Source of the DNA: Pseudomonadota bacterium
GTDB lineage: Bacteria; Pseudomonadota; Gammaproteobacteria; Steroidobacterales; Woeseiaceae
Length of the DNA: 9,083 nt
Direction: 5' to 3'
NCBI GenBank assembly: GCA_022565135.1
Contig: JADFKA010000054.1
Coordinates: 1 to 9,083 of the forward strand
In this document: positions 5,822 through 9,083 of the stretch, piece by piece
Layout of the letters: each line of letters starts with the position of its first letter
Position numbering within the stretch: position 1 is the stretch's first letter
Made by a program: the position numbers and the translations under genes
Notes under the pieces: model-generated
Told to the model about the DNA's origin: nothing
The model's database searches: none
Seen by the model: only the letters and a program-made list of their open reading frames with translations

Positions 5822-6013
5822 CTATTGAACGATGGACAGCAAGGGTGCAGCGCTCTTCGTATCGTTAGAATTGGTATCCGTTTCAACGAGTGCTGCATCG
5901 GTCGACTGCTTCGCGTGCGCGATTGCACGATGAAACAATTCCCAGCGCTGCCGTGCGAATTCATTTTTCAGGGAAACTGTCGGCGATTCTGCTTCCGTGC
6001 ATTTGTTTGACAT
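5822..6013 (-). CDS. Small hypothetical soluble protein
   Basis: 63 residues from ATG 6013. It has no membrane segment. The middle (SLKNEFARQRWELFHRAIAH) is predicted amphipathic helix with basic and aromatic residues, and the second half is Ser/Thr/Asp-rich and probably disordered. I do not recognise the family. Support for it being real comes from context: its TAG stop (5824-5822) is followed after CGTC by the ATG of the membrane-protein gene, and a promoter-like -10 with a CRP-like site lies at the right distance upstream. No clear ribosome-binding site is seen. The pair may act together, for example a cytoplasmic partner of the membrane protein, which is inference. Confidence 0.55.
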   Translation of the reverse strand: MSNKCTEAESPTVSLKNEFARQRWELFHRAIAHAKQSTDAALVETDTNSNDTKSAAPLLSIVQ

Positions 6014-6049
6014 ACTGTTTAAATCGCTAATGTAAACTTAGTAACGGCA

Positions 6050-6055
6050 ACTATA
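6050..6055 (-). promoter_or_regulatory. Predicted -10 element of the small two-gene operon
   Basis: TATAGT on the minus strand matches TATAAT at 5 of 6. The start of transcription would be near 6043, giving a leader of about 30 bases before ATG 6013. There is no good -35 hexamer, as expected if an activator replaces it. Confidence 0.45.
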
Positions 6056-6076
6056 GATAGCTCATCGCTTCACCTC

Positions 6077-6092
6077 CGTGAGGCAGATCACA
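6077..6092. promoter_or_regulatory. CRP-like binding site
   Basis: CGTGA-GGCAGA-TCACA matches the CRP pattern TGTGA-N6-TCACA at 9 of 10 half-site bases, and the AGATCACA half is perfect against the E. coli consensus. The centre (6084.5) lies 41.5 bases before the transcript start predicted from the -10 at 6050-6055, exactly the class II activator position. The nearest gene it could serve is the minus-strand pair beginning at 6013. FNR-type or other CRP-family regulators have related sites. Confidence 0.55.
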
Positions 6093-6228
6093 GCTTGATT
6101 TAGAAACATTCAAATCACTCATTTAATCGCAAAAAATCAGACACAGTACCGGTATAGAACAGTCGTGTTGCGAATTCGAATCAGCAATGTTGGTCACGAG
6201 TGCCGCTGCGCCGCACCCAATAAGCAAG
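6093..6228. other. Intergenic stretch without a visible gene
   Basis: Together with 6014-6092 this separates the small operon from the next minus-strand gene. Beyond the CRP-like site and -10 already listed and the terminator tail at 6215-6228, it contains a CGAATTCG palindrome but no coding frame or repeat that I can support. The A-run at 6130-6135 has no associated stem. Confidence 0.5.
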
Positions 6229-6251
6229 AACGCCGACATAACGTCGGCGTT
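6229..6251 (-). terminator. Stem-loop terminator after the Trp-rich small gene
   Basis: A perfect 9-base stem, AACGCCGAC (6229-6237) with GTCGGCGTT (6243-6251), and a 5-base loop. It lies 30 bases beyond the stop of the minus-strand gene ending at 6282. On the minus strand it is followed by CTTGCTTATT, only moderately T-rich, so it may be a modest terminator. Confidence 0.7.
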
Positions 6252-6281
6252 GCGAAACATAATATTGAAGCTTAAGGAGAC

Positions 6282-6557
6282 TTATTCGGATTCGTCGCCG
6301 GACTCTGGCGTCCAGTTTCGTTTCACCTGTTCGGTCCAGTTGCGATATCCCTTCCATGTGTACAGTGCGGGATCGATGCCGACCCGACGACCACGTGGAG
6401 CCGGCGCCTTTGATATCCAATGCCGATATTGTTGCCAACCATCCGCATCATTCGCGGCGGTCGCAGCAGCCGTCACTGGCTTGTCCGTTTCGCCGGCCGT
6501 CGAATCTACATCCGTACCATAGTCATCGGCCCATCTTAGGTTTTTGCTATCCGGCAT
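6282..6557 (-). CDS. Small Trp-rich hypothetical protein with duplicated WxxYRxW motif
   Basis: 91 residues from ATG 6557. Residues 1-40 are acidic and Ala/Thr-rich, probably disordered. Residues 41-47 (WQQYRHW) and 68-74 (WKGYRNW) repeat the pattern W-x-x-Y-R-x-W, separated by a Pro/Arg/Gly linker (APAPRGRRVG), and a further NW follows at 81-82. The last residues are acidic. There is no signal peptide or membrane segment and no family I can name. The frame is open to another ATG at 6638 (118 residues), but that extension overlaps a promoter-like element and looks non-native, so the shorter form is preferred. The ribosome-binding site is weak for both. A good terminator follows it and promoter-like boxes precede it, so it looks like a single-gene transcript. 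Confidence 0.6.
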   Translation of the reverse strand: MPDSKNLRWADDYGTDVDSTAGETDKPVTAAATAANDADGWQQYRHWISKAPAPRGRRVGIDPALYTWKGYRNWTEQVKRNWTPESGDESE

Positions 6558-6586
6558 CGACTCTGCCCAATCAGTTCTTTGAATAA

Positions 6587-6614
6587 ATATTAAGTGTCCG
6601 ACAGGTAAATTCAA
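6587..6614 (-). promoter_or_regulatory. Promoter-like element before the Trp-rich gene
   Basis: Minus strand TTGAAT (6614-6609), 16 bases, TAATAT (6592-6587). The -35 matches TTGACA at 4 of 6 and the -10 matches TATAAT at 4 of 6, in an A/T-rich patch. The transcript would start near 6580, about 22 bases before ATG 6557. The boxes are weak and the call rests on position. Confidence 0.35.
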
Positions 6615-6769
6615 AGGAACTGCATCACAATGCGGCATGGTATTTTCATTATGTTTTTCAATCGTTTATGCGTAGTTTTTACTTAATAAGCAGGCTGTTG
6701 CCGCGCATGTCGGCTTCGATTTGACAATAAATGCAGACCGCAGCCAGCCGAACACGCGAGATCAACAGA

Positions 6770-8122
6770 TCACGACACTCGATAGCAGGGTCGATAGTTG
6801 TTTCCTGCAATTTTCATACGCTTTTGTGCAACGAACGCGGCGAGCAAACCATCAAGTAAGGTCATGATGTTTGCCGAACCATTGATATCGAATGGGCCGT
6901 ACCGTTCTATCTGCGCTGCAGTATCCTCGCGAATATTGCCGGAGACGATTCCGCAGAACACGCGCCGCAGGTTCGCCGCAAGTTCATGCTTCGGCAGCTC
7001 TTCGCGAATATCAAGTTTGCTCATGGCCTCGTGCGTCGCACTGAAAGGTTTCTGAAAGTCAGGTGGAATCACCAGGCGCCAATTGAAGTAATAAGCATCG
7101 CCATGCTGCCTCCGAAATTCTTGCACGTCTTCGAATGTAGTTCGAATTTTTCTCGCAACTTCGCGTGGATCGTCGATGATGATTGAATAACGTTTTTGCG
7201 CTGCATCGCCAAGCGTTGCACCAATGAATTGATCTATCTGCCTAAAGTACGGCTCGGCTGTTGCTGGCCCTGTCATAATCATCGGCATTGGCTGACTCTT
7301 GTTCTCGGGATGCAACAGGATCCCTAGCAAATAAAGAATCTCTTCGGTGGTCCCAACACCACCTGGAAAAATCACGACGCCATGACCGACACGGACAAAT
7401 GCCTCAAGGCGTTTTTCGATGTCCGGCATGATAACGAGTGAATTGACAATTGGATTAGGTGACTCTGCAGCAATGATGCCAGGCTCAGTGATCCCAATGT
7501 AACGTGCATTACGAATGCGCTGCTTGGCGTGACTGATCGTCGCGCCTTTCATCGGTCCTTTCATGGCTCCCGGCCCGCAACCCGTACAGACATTCAGACC
7601 ACGCAAGCCCAGTTCGTAGCCGACTTGCTTGGTGTAATCGTACTCCGCCCGGTTGATCACGTGGCCACCCCAGCACACAACCAGATCCACGCTTGCCGGC
7701 AACTTCAGGAGGCCCGCATTGCGGACTATATGGAACACGGCATCCGTGATACCACTGTTCGATCCAAGGTCGAAACGACTGCTATTTTCAACTTCGTTGC
7801 GCGTGTAAACGATATCGCGCAGGACAGCAAACAATAATTCTCGAATGCCGCGAATCATCGTACCGTCAACAAATGCGTCACCGGGCGCTGCATGCAGCGA
7901 TATCTTTAATCCCCGGTCATGTTGAATGAAGCCTACGCTGAAATTCTTGTAGCGCTCGAGCAGGGCACGGGCATCGTCCGATTGACTGCCCGAGTTCAGG
8001 ACGGCCAGCATACAGCGGCGTAACAAGGTATACAGGCCGCCCTCGCCACTTGACCGAAGTTGATCGACTTCGCGCTGCGAAAGGACTTCGAGGCTTCCTT
8101 CAGGCCAAACTTCGGCATCCAT
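6770..8122 (-). CDS. ppnN: Pyrimidine/purine nucleotide 5'-monophosphate nucleosidase
   Basis: 450 residues, against 454 for E. coli PpnN (formerly YgdH), and similar along the whole length. The enzyme hydrolyses nucleoside 5'-monophosphates to free base and ribose 5-phosphate and is stimulated by (p)ppGpp in E. coli, linking it to stringent-response nucleotide balance. It is cytosolic. An N-terminal domain (about 1-140: LSQREVDQL, LAVLNSGS, FAVLRDI) precedes the LOG/Rossmann-like core: VVCWGGH (148-154), CTGCGPGAMKGPMKGA (179-194), and the hallmark FPGGVGTTEE (252-261). The C-terminal domain includes GDAYYFNW (341-348), CGIVSGNI and FVAQKRM. ATG 8122 aligns with the E. coli N-terminus, but no good ribosome-binding site is visible. 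It starts 20 bases after the L,D-transpeptidase gene ends, so it probably shares its transcript. Older labels such as lysine decarboxylase or cytokinin-activating enzyme would be misleading. Confidence 0.96.
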   Translation of the reverse strand: MDAEVWPEGSLEVLSQREVDQLRSSGEGGLYTLLRRCMLAVLNSGSQSDDARALLERYKNFSVGFIQHDRGLKISLHAAPGDAFVDGTMIRGIRELLFAVLRDIVYTRNEVENSSRFDLGSNSGITDAVFHIVRNAGLLKLPASVDLVVCWGGHVINRAEYDYTKQVGYELGLRGLNVCTGCGPGAMKGPMKGATISHAKQRIRNARYIGITEPGIIAAESPNPIVNSLVIMPDIEKRLEAFVRVGHGVVIFPGGVGTTEEILYLLGILLHPENKSQPMPMIMTGPATAEPYFRQIDQFIGATLGDAAQKRYSIIIDDPREVARKIRTTFEDVQEFRRQHGDAYYFNWRLVIPPDFQKPFSATHEAMSKLDIREELPKHELAANLRRVFCGIVSGNIREDTAAQIERYGPFDINGSANIMTLLDGLLAAFVAQKRMKIAGNNYRPCYRVS

Positions 8123-8142
8123 GAATTCTGTATTGCCGGTGT

Positions 8143-8667
8143 TCAGGGCTGAATCTCGATCGGAGTGTTGTTAGCAGTCATCAGCCAGATATCAATCATG
8201 TCGGAATTCGACACTGCAATGCAGCCATTAGTCCAATCCTGGGTGTGGTAGTACGCTTCAGATCGACTTGGAGAATTTGGCTGGCCATGAATCATGATGG
8301 CGCCGCCAGGATTGACGCCCTTGGCCCTGGCGGACCGGATATCGAGCATATTCGGATACGACACGTGAATCGAAAGAAAGAACTCACTGTCTGGATTACG
8401 TGTGTCTAAAATGTACTTCCCTTCAGGTGTCTTGAAGTCGCCCTCTCGCTCCTTGTCGCCCATCGGTCTGATACCAAGTGCGATGTCGAAGGTGCGAAAA
8501 GCTACGCCATCCTTGATCAAATGTAATTTGCGCTCCGCCTTTTCGATTAGCACCTTGTCGGCGACCGGAAATTCACCCGCCAAAGTTGCGCCTTGCCAAA
8601 GCAGCAAGAAATACAACGCAAGCAGACTTCGACACCGTAGTCTAGCCATTGGCCGTCGCCGCAACAT
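8143..8667 (-). CDS. Exported L,D-transpeptidase family (YkuD domain) protein
   Basis: 174 residues. ATG 8667 is chosen because AAGGGG lies about 10 bases upstream; ATG 8649 would shorten the basic N-terminus. Residues 1-30 form a signal peptide: RRR..ARLRCR, hydrophobic LLALYFLLLW, and a likely cleavage after ATLA. The YkuD domain spans about 37-172: VLIEKAERKLHLIKDG, the GDFKTPEGKY segment, IMIHGQP with His 127, and DWTNGCIAVSN with the catalytic Cys 149. The motif reads TNGCIAV rather than the more common SxGCIR, a form seen in small exported members of the family. It should act on peptidoglycan stem peptides in the periplasm, making L,D-cross-links, attaching proteins or cleaving such bonds; which of these cannot be told from sequence. 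ppnN follows after 20 bases. Confidence 0.92.
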   Translation of the reverse strand: MLRRRPMARLRCRSLLALYFLLLWQGATLAGEFPVADKVLIEKAERKLHLIKDGVAFRTFDIALGIRPMGDKEREGDFKTPEGKYILDTRNPDSEFFLSIHVSYPNMLDIRSARAKGVNPGGAIMIHGQPNSPSRSEAYYHTQDWTNGCIAVSNSDMIDIWLMTANNTPIEIQP

Positions 8668-8725
8668 TTAAAACCGCCCCTTACACGTTATGAACACAGA
8701 CTAGCAAACCTCATGCGTTCTGGCA

Positions 8726-9083
8726 TCACAGGTTCCTGCCGACGATCCAGCCGATGGCGAAGCCGATACCGCCGGCAACCGTGGTGTAAATAGGCAGGTA
8801 GCGAAATAGCTGGCCCGGAGTCGCCGTATCGCCGAACATGTCATTGAAATTCACCGAGTACGCATAGTGCAGATAAATCGACAGGCCCAGTGCTGGGATC
8901 GAGAAGCCGATCGTGCCAAGCACGAGCCGCCAGCCCGATCCTGTCCAGTTCCCCTGCCCACGCCACAATGTAAACGACGCGAGCAGCAAGGCGATCACGG
9001 GCGGCAGGAGATTGCGCATTACATAGGCGCCACCACCCTGAACCTCATTAAAGAACAATGCGGCGGCGCCGGTCAGTAGCACG
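8726..9083 (-). CDS. Polytopic membrane protein, C-terminal part (cut by window edge)
   Basis: The frame enters from the right edge, and the GTG at 9082-9080 may be an internal Val, so the start is not established. The 118 visible residues contain about four hydrophobic segments: a partial one at the start, one around PPVIALLLASFTLW, one around LVLGTIGFSIPALGLSIYL, and one near the C-terminus (TTVAGGIGFAIGWIVG). A Trp/Gly-rich loop and an FNDMFGD loop lie between them. I recognise no family. The last residues (GRNL) follow the final membrane helix directly. It is on the same strand as the L,D-transpeptidase gene, 58 bases upstream of it, with no terminator seen between them, so they may be co-transcribed. 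Confidence 0.6.
   Translation of the reverse strand, partial: VLLTGAAALFFNEVQGGGAYVMRNLLPPVIALLLASFTLWRGQGNWTGSGWRLVLGTIGFSIPALGLSIYLHYAYSVNFNDMFGDTATPGQLFRYLPIYTTVAGGIGFAIGWIVGRNL

Noticed and set aside
5818..5964. Longer form of the two-helix membrane protein starting at 5964
   Set aside because: The added part overlaps the preceding small gene in another frame, is basic and Cys-rich, and ATG 5817 sits 4 bases after that gene's stop.
5533..6010. Plus-strand open frames over the small two-gene operon
   Set aside because: They mirror the minus-strand genes, have no ribosome-binding sites and give compositionally odd proteins.
6558..6638. 118-residue form of the Trp-rich protein
   Set aside because: The extra N-terminus lies over promoter-like boxes, has no ribosome-binding site and does not resemble the rest of the protein; it remains possible.
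6639..6769. Possible terminator after ppnN (GCCG/CGGC short stem near 6699-6713)
   Set aside because: The stem is only four base pairs and no T-run follows on the minus strand; I see no convincing terminator in this spacer.
6770..8122. Reading the gene as a cytokinin riboside phosphoribohydrolase (LOG) or lysine decarboxylase
   Set aside because: The PGGxGTxxE motif is shared, but the full length and the N- and C-terminal domains match PpnN, not the short LOG proteins.
1..9083. CRISPR array, phage, toxin-antitoxin or defence island
   Set aside because: No regularly spaced repeats, integrase, phage structural, nuclease or toxin-like genes are visible; the genes are housekeeping, stress, envelope or unknown.

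Overview
The window is bacterial chromosome from what looks like a gammaproteobacterium. The HtpG, PpnN and MsrB sequences closely resemble their Escherichia coli counterparts as I know them, and there is a sigma-32-like promoter and a CRP-like site of the E. coli type. Base composition is moderate, with dense genes, short spacers and no phage, plasmid or CRISPR signatures. A more exact placement (for example a marine lineage such as Woeseiaceae) is only a guess.

Layout: (1) Bases 1-1378, plus strand: the 3' part of an ornithine aminotransferase gene (rocD), then, 10 bases later, a membrane-anchored coiled-coil protein ending in a helix-hairpin-helix domain. (2) Bases 1381-1549: a near-perfect 169-base palindrome with CTAG at both ends, best read as a non-autonomous (MITE-like) insertion. 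(3) Bases 1554-2459, plus strand: an OmpA-family envelope protein whose 5' end seems to have been displaced by that insertion. It overlaps by 9 bases the end of the convergent minus-strand cluster. (4) Bases 5360-2451, minus strand: htpG, msrB and an FKBP-type lipoprotein prolyl isomerase, spaced 43 and 50 bases apart. A good sigma-32-like promoter precedes htpG, so this reads as a heat/oxidative-stress protein-repair operon. (5) Bases 6013-5542, minus strand: two small unknown genes separated by 4 bases, the second encoding a two-helix membrane protein. A CRP-like site lies upstream, centred 41.5 bases before the predicted transcript start. (6) Bases 6557-6282, minus strand: a small tryptophan-rich unknown protein with a duplicated W-x-x-Y-R-x-W motif and a terminator behind it. 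(7) Bases 8667-6770, minus strand: an exported L,D-transpeptidase and, 20 bases on, ppnN (nucleotide 5'-monophosphate nucleosidase). (8) Bases 9083-8726, minus strand: the C-terminal part of an unrecognised polytopic membrane protein cut by the window edge.

Most of the window is ordinary housekeeping and stress DNA. I do not see a new defence or mobile system. The points most worth a second look are the palindromic element and its apparent effect on the OmpA-family gene, the putative heat-shock operon joining a chaperone, a methionine sulfoxide reductase and a periplasm-facing prolyl isomerase, and the small unknown genes with recognisable regulatory sites.
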